In this document: positions 10,060-19,271 of the stretch, in pieces | How the letters are laid out: each line of letters begins with the position of its first letter | Numbering within the stretch: the stretch's first letter is position 1 | Assembly: GCA_946567425.1 (NCBI GenBank) | Contig: CAMNXF010000010.1 | Span: 52,891 to 116,890 of the forward strand | Reading direction: 5' to 3' | Length of the DNA: 64,000 nt | Source: an uncultured Clostridia bacterium | GTDB taxonomy: Bacteria; Bacillota; Clostridia; Oscillospirales; Ruminococcaceae | Program-made: the position numbers and the translations under genes | The notes under the pieces: model-generated | Told to the model about the DNA's origin: nothing | What the model saw: the letters and a program-made list of their open reading frames with translations, nothing else | The model's database searches: none

Positions 10060-10171
10060 GGCAAAGTACGCAAGAAAGCTGCTTTGTCGCAGCGGAACGA
10101 GGCGAGGCGGAGAGGAGCGGAGGCAATGCAGTTTGGCTGGGCGAACGAAGTGAGCCCGTGCGTGCTTTGCC
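10060..10171. repeat. Inverted-repeat-bounded structured intergenic element (~112 bp)
   Basis: Ends GGCAAAGTACGCA / TGCGTGCTTTGCC are inverted repeats (12/13); internal hairpins GCTGC-tttgtc-GCAGC and GGGC...GCCC. Confidence 0.45.
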
Positions 10172-10186
10172 TTTTAAATCAAAAAA

Positions 10187-10810
10187 ATGGAAAAAATAGT
10201 GCGGCTGCCGCTGGGAGCGCTGCTAGCTAATTGCTATCTCATTCCCGGTGGGGACAATAAGGTGATAGCCGTTGATCCCGCGTCGGCGGCAGAGGTGTCG
10301 GAGTTTCTGGAGGAGAACGGCGCGGAGCTTGGCGCGATAATTATCACGCACGGGCATTTCGACCATTTCGCGGGAGCGGCTGCGCTCAAAGAGCGGACGG
10401 GAGCGCCCGTGTACGCTCCCGAGGCGGACGCGGAAATGCTTTCTGACGCGGATAAATGCTGGGCGTGGTTTATGCGCGGGGTCGAGTTCGCGCCCGTAAT
10501 TCCCGACAAAACGTTCAAAGACGGCGAGGAGTTTTCGGCGTGCGGTGTGACGTTTAAGGTAATGGCGGCTCCGGGGCACACGGCGGGGAGCTGTCTGCTG
10601 TTCTGCGAAAAGTACGGCGCGGCGCTTACGGGCGACGTTATATTCCGTGACAGCATCGGCAGAACGGACGGCTATTCGGGCAGCGACAGGCAAATGGCGG
10701 AGAGCCTGGCGAAGATCGCATCACTTGACGGGAACGTTCTGCTGCTGTGCGGTCACGGAGAAACGACTGATCTCGAAATGGAAAAACGACACAATCCGTA
10801 TCTGCGGTAA
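10187..10810 (+). CDS. MBL-fold metallo-hydrolase (glyoxalase II-like)
   Basis: ITHGHFDHFAG, PGHTAGS, LLCGHG motifs. Confidence 0.85.
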   Translation: MEKIVRLPLGALLANCYLIPGGDNKVIAVDPASAAEVSEFLEENGAELGAIIITHGHFDHFAGAAALKERTGAPVYAPEADAEMLSDADKCWAWFMRGVEFAPVIPDKTFKDGEEFSACGVTFKVMAAPGHTAGSCLLFCEKYGAALTGDVIFRDSIGRTDGYSGSDRQMAESLAKIASLDGNVLLLCGHGETTDLEMEKRHNPYLR

Positions 10811-11003
10811 AGGAAATTTATGTCATATCAATTTGACGATTGTATGTTCTCCGTCAAACGCAATTTTGTTTAAATTCACAAAAGTATATAGTTTTGGACA
10901 ACATTCGTGTCAAAACGGCTTGACAATGCCGCAGTAATCTGGTATATTATTAAGTAATGCGGAAGTGGCGCCGCAAGAATATTTTTTAGGAGGGTTTTCT
11001 GAA

Positions 11004-11336
11004 ATGGAAGATTCAAATGACAAGGTATACGGCATTTTGTCGTATTTCGGCATCTTGTGGCTGATAGGACTTCTGGCAGGCAAGACGGAGTTCGCGAAGT
11101 TCCACGCAAATCAGGGTCTGGTGCTGTTCATCGCGGAAATAGTATTGGGTATCGTTGCCGGAGTTTTATCGGCGATTCTCATTTTCGTTCCGGTTGTCGG
11201 CGCGATCATAGGCGGTCTGGTCAGTGCCGTTGTGGGAATTGGAAGTTTGGTTTTGATGATCATGGGCATTGTTAACGCCGCTCAGGGTCAGATGAAGCCG
11301 CTGCCCATTATCGGCGGTATCCGCATCATCAAGTAA
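11004..11336 (+). CDS. Small integral membrane protein, DUF4870-like
   Basis: ATG after AGGAGGG SD at 11004; KVYGILSYFGILWLIGLLAGKTEFAKFHANQGLVLFI; multiple TM segments. Confidence 0.65.
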   Translation: MEDSNDKVYGILSYFGILWLIGLLAGKTEFAKFHANQGLVLFIAEIVLGIVAGVLSAILIFVPVVGAIIGGLVSAVVGIGSLVLMIMGIVNAAQGQMKPLPIIGGIRIIK

Positions 11337-11354
11337 CCGCAAAGCTACATAACG

Positions 11355-11391
11355 AAAAAAAGCTGTCGATCCCCTTTTCGGCAGCTTTTTT
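11355..11391 (+). terminator. Intrinsic terminator
   Basis: AAAAAAGCTGTCG...CGGCAGCTTTTTT. Confidence 0.8.
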
Positions 11392-11545
11392 GTCATGTAC
11401 GGCGCATTTATTCCGACTTCTTTCGTCTTACCTCTTGACTTTTTCCGAAAATAAGTTATAATAATAGTGTATGCGTTATTTCAAAATGTACATGATAAAT
11501 GGAAATAACTGTAAATTCTATAAATTAATAAGGACGGAAACAACT

Positions 11546-14173
11546 ATGAAATGGATGGGTTTGAACGAGCTGCGCGAGAGTTATCTTAAATTTTTCGAGA
11601 GCAAGGGACATCTGCGTATGCAGAGCTTTCCGCTTGTGCCGCCCGCGGACGATAATTCGATATTGCTGATAAACGCGGGTATGACGCCGTTGAAGAAGTA
11701 TTTTCAAGGCATCGAGGAGCCTCCGCGTCACCGCGTGACGACCTGCCAGAAGTGCATACGCACGCCCGATATTGAGAACGTCGGCAAGACCGCGCGTCAC
11801 GGCACTTATTTCGAGATGCTCGGCAACTTTTCGTTCGGCGATTACTTCAAGCACGAGGCTATCGCGTGGGCGTGGGAGTACCTCACCAAGACACTCGAAA
11901 TTCCCGAGGACAGGCTGTGGGTGACAATTTACGAAGAGGACGACGAGGCGGGCGAGATCTGGGCGAACGAGATCGGCGTTCCCAAGGACAGAATAATCAA
12001 ACTCGGCAAGGCTGACAATTTCTGGGAGCACGGCAGCGGTCCGTGCGGTCCGTGCTCGGAGATACACTTCGACCGCGGCGAGAAGTATGGTCCTTTGGAG
12101 AGTTTCGAGCAGGCAGAGGACTGCGACCGCATAATCGAGATATGGAACAACGTTTTCACGCAGTTCGACAACGACGGCAGGGGCAACTATTCTCAACTCG
12201 CGACCAAGAACATCGACACGGGTATGGGGCTGGAGCGCCTTGCGTGCGTAATGCAGGACGTTGACAACCTGTTTGAGGTAGACACCGTAAAGAATATAAT
12301 GGGCAAAATATGCTCGATAATCGGCGTGAACTATCATGACGATGACAAAAAGGACGTTTCCATACGCGTTATCACCGACCATATACGCTCTACCACCTTT
12401 ATGGTTGGCGACGGTATTCTGCCGTCAAACGAGGGGCGCGGCTACGTTCTGCGCAGACTGCTTCGCCGCGCGGCTCGTCACGGACGTTTGCTCGGTTATC
12501 ACAAGCCGTTTTTGCACGAGGTGTGCGATACCGTTATAGACGAGAATATCTCGGCGTATCCCGAGTTGGGCGAAAAGCGCGCCTACATCAAAAAGGTCAT
12601 TCAGACCGAGGAGGAGAGCTTCGCCAAGACTATCGACAAGGGCACGGAGATACTTTCCGATATGATCGAAAAGCTGAAACAGTCCGGCGAAAAGACGCTT
12701 AAGGGCGAGGACGTTTTCAAGCTGCACGACACCTACGGTTTCCCTCTTGACTTAACGAAAGAAATACTGCACGAGAACGGCTTTGAGGCGGACGAGGATG
12801 GCTTCGTGGAGTGTATGAAAATTCAGAAGCAGACCGCGCGCGAGAACAAAAAGCTCGGCGGAGGCTGGGACAACGCAAAAAACTCCGCGCTGGACGCGTT
12901 CAAGACCAACTTTGTCGGCTACTCGACGATGACGAGCGACACGAAGATACTCGCGCTCGTCAAGGACGGCGAAATGGCGGAGTTGTGCGGCGAGGGCGAC
13001 AAGGTAACTGTCGTTATTGAGGACACGCCGTTCTACGCGGAAATGGGCGGTCAGGTCGGCGATAAGGGTACTATCGTGAATGGCAGCAGCGTCATGGAAG
13101 TCCTCGATACGCAGAAACTCGGCGGCGGACAGTTCGTTTGCAGCTGCGTTGTCAAGGCGGGCGGTTTCTCGGTCGGCGATAATGTGACAGCGGCTGTCGA
13201 CGGGAAAACGCGCATGGCTACCCAGCGCAACCATACGAGCTGCCACATTCTGCAAGCCGCGCTCAGGAGCGTTCTCGGCGACCATGTTCACCAGAGCGGC
13301 TCGTACGTAGATCCGCACCGCTGCCGTTTCGATTTCAGTCATTTCAGCGCAATGACAGCAGACGAGATCAGGCGCGTCGAGGATTATGTAAACAAGGTAA
13401 TTCTCGAGGCTGTTCCAGTCGTTACCGAGGAGCTGCCTATCGAGGAAGCAAAGAAAAAGGGCGCAATGGCACTGTTCGGCGAGAAGTACGGCGACGTTGT
13501 ACGCGTTGTTTCGGTTGGCGAATATTCTACAGAGTTCTGCGGCGGTACGCATCTTAAAAATTCGGCGCAGGCGGGATTGTTCAAGATCGTTTCCGAAAGC
13601 TCGGTCGCGAGCGGTGTTCGCCGTATCGAGGCGGTCACGGGCGAGGGCGTTCTCGAAATGCTCAACAGCTCGCTTGATACGCTCGACAGGGCTGCTGCAG
13701 CTCTTAAAGTTCCGAACGCAAACGAGATAGTAACGCGCTGCGAAAGCGTAATGAGTGAGATGCGCGAAAAGGATAAGAAGATCGAGGCTATGCAGCAGGC
13801 GGCGGCTAATGCCCAGCTCGGAAATCTCGACGAAAAGGAAGTAAACGGCGTGAAGATCGTCACGGCTGCTCTTGACGGCACAGGCGCGGACGGTTTGCGC
13901 AAGATCGGCGACAGTCTGGCGGACAAGTACGACTGCTTTGTCGCGGTGCTTGCGGGTACTAACGAGGGCAAGTCGAATATCCTTTGCAAGTGCTCAAAGA
14001 GCGCGGTCGCAAAGGGCGCGAACGCGGGCGCGATAGTCCGCGAGGTGGCTGCGGTCGCGGGCGGCAAGGGCGGCGGAAAGCCCGATCAGGCAATGGCGGG
14101 AGTTCCCGACGCGTCAAAAATCGGCAGCGCGCTGAATGCGGCGGCAGATATCGCGGCAAAATATATCAAGTAA
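11546..14173 (+). CDS. alaS: Alanyl-tRNA synthetase
   Basis: Class II aaRS N-terminus and AlaRS editing-domain motifs (HTSCHILQAALRSVLGDHVHQSGS, EFCGGTHL); ATG 11546. Confidence 0.96.
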   Translation: MKWMGLNELRESYLKFFESKGHLRMQSFPLVPPADDNSILLINAGMTPLKKYFQGIEEPPRHRVTTCQKCIRTPDIENVGKTARHGTYFEMLGNFSFGDYFKHEAIAWAWEYLTKTLEIPEDRLWVTIYEEDDEAGEIWANEIGVPKDRIIKLGKADNFWEHGSGPCGPCSEIHFDRGEKYGPLESFEQAEDCDRIIEIWNNVFTQFDNDGRGNYSQLATKNIDTGMGLERLACVMQDVDNLFEVDTVKNIMGKICSIIGVNYHDDDKKDVSIRVITDHIRSTTFMVGDGILPSNEGRGYVLRRLLRRAARHGRLLGYHKPFLHEVCDTVIDENISAYPELGEKRAYIKKVIQTEEESFAKTIDKGTEILSDMIEKLKQSGEKTLKGEDVFKLHDTYGFPLDLTKEILHENGFEADEDGFVECMKIQKQTARENKKLGGGWDNAKNSALDAFKTNFVGYSTMTSDTKILALVKDGEMAELCGEGDKVTVVIEDTPFYAEMGGQVGDKGTIVNGSSVMEVLDTQKLGGGQFVCSCVVKAGGFSVGDNVTAAVDGKTRMATQRNHTSCHILQAALRSVLGDHVHQSGSYVDPHRCRFDFSHFSAMTADEIRRVEDYVNKVILEAVPVVTEELPIEEAKKKGAMALFGEKYGDVVRVVSVGEYSTEFCGGTHLKNSAQAGLFKIVSESSVASGVRRIEAVTGEGVLEMLNSSLDTLDRAAAALKVPNANEIVTRCESVMSEMREKDKKIEAMQQAAANAQLGNLDEKEVNGVKIVTAALDGTGADGLRKIGDSLADKYDCFVAVLAGTNEGKSNILCKCSKSAVAKGANAGAIVREVAAVAGGKGGGKPDQAMAGVPDASKIGSALNAAADIAAKYIK

Positions 14174-14235
14174 GCATTAGGGGGCGTGTTCACGTTAACG
14201 CTCTGAATTACAGTTTTTTCTGGAAAGGAAACGCG

Positions 14236-15654
14236 ATGAAAAAGTTTCTTTCGGCGCTGTCGGCGGCTGCGGTATTATTGCTGTCAACGGCGTGCTCATT
14301 GGGCGGAGAACCGTCCGACAGCGGTGTATCGGACGGCGTATCCGGTGGCAGCTCTGCAGGTGAAAGCTCTTCGGGAAACGCTCCCGCGGTCGAGGGCGAT
14401 GCGGGCTTTGCGAACGTTGCCGAAAAAGTTCGGTGGTACGACCCCGGGATAACGGAATCGGTCGGCGGTCTGCCGAACGTTAAGGGCGGAACGATGTTTC
14501 CATCGCTTGCGGACGCGGTCAACGCTGACGGCTCGGGCGACCTGAAAAGGCTGCTCGGGGAATTCGTGGAGGAGACCGACCTCGAAAGGCGGTATTCGCT
14601 CACGGACGAGATACTTCGTATTCTCTGCAAGGCGAACGAGGTAACGGAAACCGACGATATATTCGACGCGAAGAAAATGCATATTCTCCGTCAATTCTGG
14701 GGAGACGACTCGCTCACCGCGCCGAAAAACGGCACACAAGCGGCGTATTGCGATACTGCGTACAGATATCTGCTGGAGCGGTATGCGTTTGCGATGATCG
14801 GCAGTATGGTGCTTGACGTGTTCTCCGAGATAAGGATCGACACAATGTCGAACGGCACGACCAGCGCGTATATGCAGTTCTACAATGAGCGTATGGTGAA
14901 CGGCAGAAAAAACGGTACGCTTTCCGAAAAGGAATTTATTGACAATTGCCGCTATCTGTCGTATTACGGAATGCTCGGCGGTGGCAATTACCGAATGTTC
15001 GCAGAGTTTCGGGTGTATGTCGAGGAGAACGCTCCCGAGTATCTGAATACCGTTGATGAGTCCGCGTTCGGCGTTCTGGTCGGAACGGGCGGCAATGACG
15101 AACTTAAAGCCGACGATTTCCCGACGATCGTTTACGGAATGTCGGGAGACGATACGCTAACGGGAGGCTCGGGCAACGATCTGCTTATCGGCGGCGACGG
15201 AAACGACGTTCTTAACGGCGGCGCGGGCAGTGACTGCTTGCAGGGCAACGCGGGCGATGACATCTACATTTTCGGCAAGGGCAGCGGCGGCGATATGATC
15301 ATCGACGGCAGCGGAAGCAACGTGATAAAGTTCGACGGTATCAAGGCGGACGAGCTTAAAGCGTATGATTATATGGAGAACGACGTTCTGCTCAACGTTG
15401 AGGGAACAAAGGATACTCTGCTGATAAAGCATTATAAGCTGGATAAGAGGTATCGGCAGTTTGAACTGGAGTTCGACGGCGTGAGAATGAAGATCGACGA
15501 CCCGAAAAGTCCGCTTGTGAGCATCGACCCGCGCAGACCCGTGTCAAGTACGTCCGCAGACAGCACGCAGAGCGGCGGTTCTCGGGAGGACAGCTCGTCG
15601 GACAGCGAACCGCAGCCCGAAAGCTCCAACGACGGGGGCGGTTTGGTTTCCTGA
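14236..15654 (+). CDS. Secreted lipoprotein with RTX/hemolysin-type Ca2+-binding repeats
   Basis: Lipobox MKKFLSALSAAAVLLLSTACS; nonapeptide-like repeats DDTLTGGSGNDLLIGGDGNDVLNGGAGSDCLQGNAGDDIYIFGKGSGGD. Confidence 0.7.
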   Translation: MKKFLSALSAAAVLLLSTACSLGGEPSDSGVSDGVSGGSSAGESSSGNAPAVEGDAGFANVAEKVRWYDPGITESVGGLPNVKGGTMFPSLADAVNADGSGDLKRLLGEFVEETDLERRYSLTDEILRILCKANEVTETDDIFDAKKMHILRQFWGDDSLTAPKNGTQAAYCDTAYRYLLERYAFAMIGSMVLDVFSEIRIDTMSNGTTSAYMQFYNERMVNGRKNGTLSEKEFIDNCRYLSYYGMLGGGNYRMFAEFRVYVEENAPEYLNTVDESAFGVLVGTGGNDELKADDFPTIVYGMSGDDTLTGGSGNDLLIGGDGNDVLNGGAGSDCLQGNAGDDIYIFGKGSGGDMIIDGSGSNVIKFDGIKADELKAYDYMENDVLLNVEGTKDTLLIKHYKLDKRYRQFELEFDGVRMKIDDPKSPLVSIDPRRPVSSTSADSTQSGGSREDSSSDSEPQPESSNDGGGLVS

Positions 15655-15706
15655 ATTGAGAACGGGAGCAGTTAAGTACGGCTTTGACCGCAGATAAGGA
15701 GTTAAA

Positions 15707-16045
15707 ATGGATTGTTTGTTTTGTAAGATCGCGGCGGGGGAAATTCCCTCGACAAAAGTTTATGAGGATGATAAAATATTGGCGTTTCGGGATATAAACC
15801 CGCAGACGCCCTCGCATATACTTGTGATACCGAAGGAGCATATCGGCGGTGTCGATGAGGTGACGGAGGAAAACGCGGCAGTCGTTGCGCATATCTTCGC
15901 GAAGATTGCCGAAATAGCAAAACAGGAGGGTCTTATCGACGGTTACCGCGTGGTTTCCAACGTCGGCGAGCACGGCTGCCAGAGCGTTCGGCATCTGCAT
16001 TTCCATATTCTGGGAGGAAAGCAGCTTAACGGAAGTATGGTATAA
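15707..16045 (+). CDS. HIT family (histidine triad) protein
   Basis: CLFCKIAAGEIPS...HLHFHILGG. Confidence 0.93.
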   Translation: MDCLFCKIAAGEIPSTKVYEDDKILAFRDINPQTPSHILVIPKEHIGGVDEVTEENAAVVAHIFAKIAEIAKQEGLIDGYRVVSNVGEHGCQSVRHLHFHILGGKQLNGSMV

Positions 16046-16047
16046 TA

Positions 16048-17088
16048 ATGGGTAAGATCGACGAAAACCGTTTAAAGGCGGACTTAAAAGCGGGACAGCT
16101 TGCGAGAGTGTATTTCCTGTACGGCAAGGAGGATTATCTTGTGCGGTTTTTCGCCGAGAAGATAGTCGGGCTTGCCGTGCCCGAGGACGCGCGGGACATG
16201 AATTTCGTGAAGTACTCGGAGAAACCAAAAGCGGACGAGTTGTCGGATCAGCTGGAGAATATGCCTTTTTTCTCGGAGTACAAGTGCGTGCTGATAAAGG
16301 ATCTGGATATCGAGAGCATGGACAATGCCGAGCATAAGGCATATCTTGCGCTTGTTGAGAGCATTCCCGAAACGAGCGTGCTTGTTGTCGCGCAGGAGAA
16401 TATCGAGTACGATCTGAAGAAGCTCAAAGCCAAGACCAAGAAGTTTATGGCGGCGGTTGAGGCGGTCGGCGTTTCGTGCGAGATGAAGTATCTGTCGGCG
16501 GCGAAGGTCGCACAGAGGGCGCAGCGCGAGGCGGCTAAGGCGGGGTGCTCCATATCGCCGCAGAACGCCGCGTATTTGGCTCAGGAGTGCTCAAACAGCC
16601 TTACGGAGCTCGACAACGAGCTTTCCAAGCTGTGCGCCTACAAAAACGGCGGCGAGATAACGCTCGGCGATATCGAAGCGCTTGTTCCCAAGCGGATGGA
16701 CTCGAATATCTACAACCTCGCGAAAGAGCTTTTCGCGGGGCGGACGGGCAACGCACTGGAGATACTGAACGGTCTGTTCGTACAGCGAACCGAGCCGTTT
16801 ATGATACTCGCGGCGATGTCGGGACATTTTAAGGATCTGTACCGCGCGAAGCTAGGACAGCTCGCGAAGAAGTCCTCCTACGACGCGGCAAAGGCGTTCA
16901 ACTACCCGCCCAACAGGAGCTTTGTAATGGACGGCGCTTACCGCAGCGTAAACAGGCTCTCCGAGCGTTATCTCGGAGAATGCGTGGCGGTGCTGTACAG
17001 GACAAACAAGCTGCTCAATTCGTCCAAGGCGGACAAGCGGCAGCTTATTGAGCGCGCGATAATCGAGATCGCTGCTTTACCGAAATAA
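16048..17088 (+). CDS. holA: DNA polymerase III subunit delta
   Basis: HolA-like: VYFLYGKEDYLVRFFAEKI...NSLTELDNELSKL...PFMILAAMSGHFKDLYRAK. Confidence 0.88.
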   Translation: MGKIDENRLKADLKAGQLARVYFLYGKEDYLVRFFAEKIVGLAVPEDARDMNFVKYSEKPKADELSDQLENMPFFSEYKCVLIKDLDIESMDNAEHKAYLALVESIPETSVLVVAQENIEYDLKKLKAKTKKFMAAVEAVGVSCEMKYLSAAKVAQRAQREAAKAGCSISPQNAAYLAQECSNSLTELDNELSKLCAYKNGGEITLGDIEALVPKRMDSNIYNLAKELFAGRTGNALEILNGLFVQRTEPFMILAAMSGHFKDLYRAKLGQLAKKSSYDAAKAFNYPPNRSFVMDGAYRSVNRLSERYLGECVAVLYRTNKLLNSSKADKRQLIERAIIEIAALPK

Positions 17089-17092
17089 AGTT

Positions 17093-17674
17093 ATGCTGGA
17101 GATCAAACAAGCGATAATAGTAGAGGGCAAGTACGATAAGATACGTCTGTCCAACCTTGTCGATGCGGTAATAATACCCACCAACGGCTTCGAGCTGTAT
17201 AAGGATAAAGAAAAAGCTGTACTCATTAAAATGTTGGCGAAAAAAACGGGTATAATAATTCTGACGGACAGCGACAGCGCAGGATTTCAGATACGCTCGC
17301 GGCTGCGGAGCATTACGCGCGGCTGCGAGGTCATCAATGTTTATATCCCCGATATCGCGGGCAAGGAGCGCCGCAAAGCAAAGCCCTCGGCGGAGGGTAA
17401 GCTGGGCGTTGAGGGCGTTTCGGACGAGATACTTCTCGAGGCGTTCCGCAAGGCGGGTGTGTTCGCCGAGGAGCGAACCGCCAAAAAAGAGCCGATAACC
17501 AAAGCCGACCTTATGGAGCTTGGACTTGTCGGCGGCGAAAATTCCGCTGTCAAGCGCGCGGAAATGCAGCGCAGGCTCGGACTTCCCGAGCGGCTTTCGG
17601 CGAATATGCTGTTGGAGATATTGAACGTCATGTATTCGCGCGGGGAATTTCTCGCTGCCGCCGACAAATTGTAA
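17093..17674 (+). CDS. rnmV: Ribonuclease M5 (Toprim)
   Basis: IIVEGKYDKIRL ... GIIILTDSDSAGFQIRSRL; typical RNase M5 length. Confidence 0.88.
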   Translation: MLEIKQAIIVEGKYDKIRLSNLVDAVIIPTNGFELYKDKEKAVLIKMLAKKTGIIILTDSDSAGFQIRSRLRSITRGCEVINVYIPDIAGKERRKAKPSAEGKLGVEGVSDEILLEAFRKAGVFAEERTAKKEPITKADLMELGLVGGENSAVKRAEMQRRLGLPERLSANMLLEILNVMYSRGEFLAAADKL

Positions 17675-17789
17675 CTTTTTTTGTAACCAAATTGTAACCG
17701 TTTTGCAGTTGAATTGTACGGGTTTATGTGCTATAATTTTTGTATAAAGTATCTACTTGCCGGATTTCGGTTTATTTTAGGAGAATTTT

Positions 17790-19271
17790 ATGGTTTTTTC
17801 GAGTTTAACGTTTTTGTTCGGGTTTCTGGTGATAACTCTCTTATTGTATTATACTGTCCCGAAAAAGCTGAAGAACGTTGTCATTCTGGTGAGCGGTCTG
17901 CTGTTCTACGCGTGGGGCGAGCCTATTTACGTACTAGCCATGATACTCAGCACGTTCATCGACTACACGGCGGGGCGAATTATCGACAAAAACGACAACA
18001 GACCCAAGGTGCGTCTGGTGTGCCTTATCGTATCGCTGGTGATGAATCTGGGGCTGTTGGGAATATTCAAGTATTCGGACTTTCTTATCGGTTCGTTTAA
18101 CAGCTGGTTCGGACTGGATATTCAAAACCCGTTTGTCGTGCTGTTCAACAATGTGTTCGGCGGTATAAACGGGAATATAAAAAGCTTGCCGCTGCCTATC
18201 GGTATCAGCTTTTTCACGTTTCAGTCGATGTCGTACACTATCGACCTGTACCGCCGCAAGATAAAGGTGCAGAAAAACGCCGCTAGCTTCATGGCGTTCG
18301 TGACCTTATTCCCGCAGATAGTCGCGGGACCTATTGTGCGTTATGAGGACGTTCAGAACGAGATTGACGACCGCAAAATAACCGAGCCTATGCTCGCGGG
18401 AGGAATTTCGCGCTTTATCACGGGTCTCGGGAAAAAGGTGCTTATCGCCGATAATATCGGTATGCTCTGGACTACTGTAAAAACCATGGAGTATTCGCAG
18501 CTTTCGGCGGCGACGGCGTGGCTCGGTATACTCGCGTTCACGTTCCAGATATACTTCGACTTCAGCGGCTACTCGGATATGGCGATAGGTCTGGGTAAGA
18601 TGATGGGCTTTAACTTCCCCGAAAACTTCGATTATCCGTATATGAGCAAAAGCATTTCGGAGTTCTGGCGGCGCTGGCACATGACGCTCGGCGGGTGGTT
18701 CAAAAGCTATGTTTACTTTCCGCTCGGCGGCAGCAGAAAGGGCACGGCGCGCACCGTTATCAATCTTTTGATAGTCTGGACGATTACGGGAGTATGGCAC
18801 GGCGCATCGTGGAACTTTATGCTGTGGGGCGCGTACTTCGGGGTGCTGATAGTGCTCGAGAAGCTGTTCCTTGGCAAGTGGCTGGAGAAGATACCGTCCG
18901 TGTTAAGCTGGCTGTATACGTTCGTTTTGGTGGTATTCGGGTGGATAATGTTCGACGGAGTAGCACCGGGAACGGTGGATTTCGGAGATATGTTCGGACA
19001 GGTGTTCGCCTATATCGGGGCGATGTTCGGAGCGAACGGCGTATTCGCGGACAACTTCGCGACAAACGCGTTCGTAAACTACGGCGTGATGTTCGCGATA
19101 GCGATATTCGGCAGCAGCGACGCGCTGAAAACCATTATCGGCAAGGTCAAGGAAAAAGCGCCCGGCTGGGTGCAGTACGGCTATCCGATAGCGCAGACCG
19201 CCGTTATGCTCGCGAGCGTGGCGTTTATCACCACGTCGAGCTATCACCCGTTCCTGTACTTTAATTTCTGA
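17790..19271 (+). CDS. MBOAT family O-acyltransferase (AlgI/DltB-like)
   Basis: Polytopic protein with FWRRWHMTLGGWFKSYVYFPLGG and TGVWHGASWNFMLWG MBOAT motifs. Confidence 0.9.
   Translation: MVFSSLTFLFGFLVITLLLYYTVPKKLKNVVILVSGLLFYAWGEPIYVLAMILSTFIDYTAGRIIDKNDNRPKVRLVCLIVSLVMNLGLLGIFKYSDFLIGSFNSWFGLDIQNPFVVLFNNVFGGINGNIKSLPLPIGISFFTFQSMSYTIDLYRRKIKVQKNAASFMAFVTLFPQIVAGPIVRYEDVQNEIDDRKITEPMLAGGISRFITGLGKKVLIADNIGMLWTTVKTMEYSQLSAATAWLGILAFTFQIYFDFSGYSDMAIGLGKMMGFNFPENFDYPYMSKSISEFWRRWHMTLGGWFKSYVYFPLGGSRKGTARTVINLLIVWTITGVWHGASWNFMLWGAYFGVLIVLEKLFLGKWLEKIPSVLSWLYTFVLVVFGWIMFDGVAPGTVDFGDMFGQVFAYIGAMFGANGVFADNFATNAFVNYGVMFAIAIFGSSDALKTIIGKVKEKAPGWVQYGYPIAQTAVMLASVAFITTSSYHPFLYFNF

Noticed and set aside
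11400-11546. Possible T-box leader upstream of alaS
   Set aside because: The leader after the promoter is too short and has no terminator/antiterminator or T-box-like motif.
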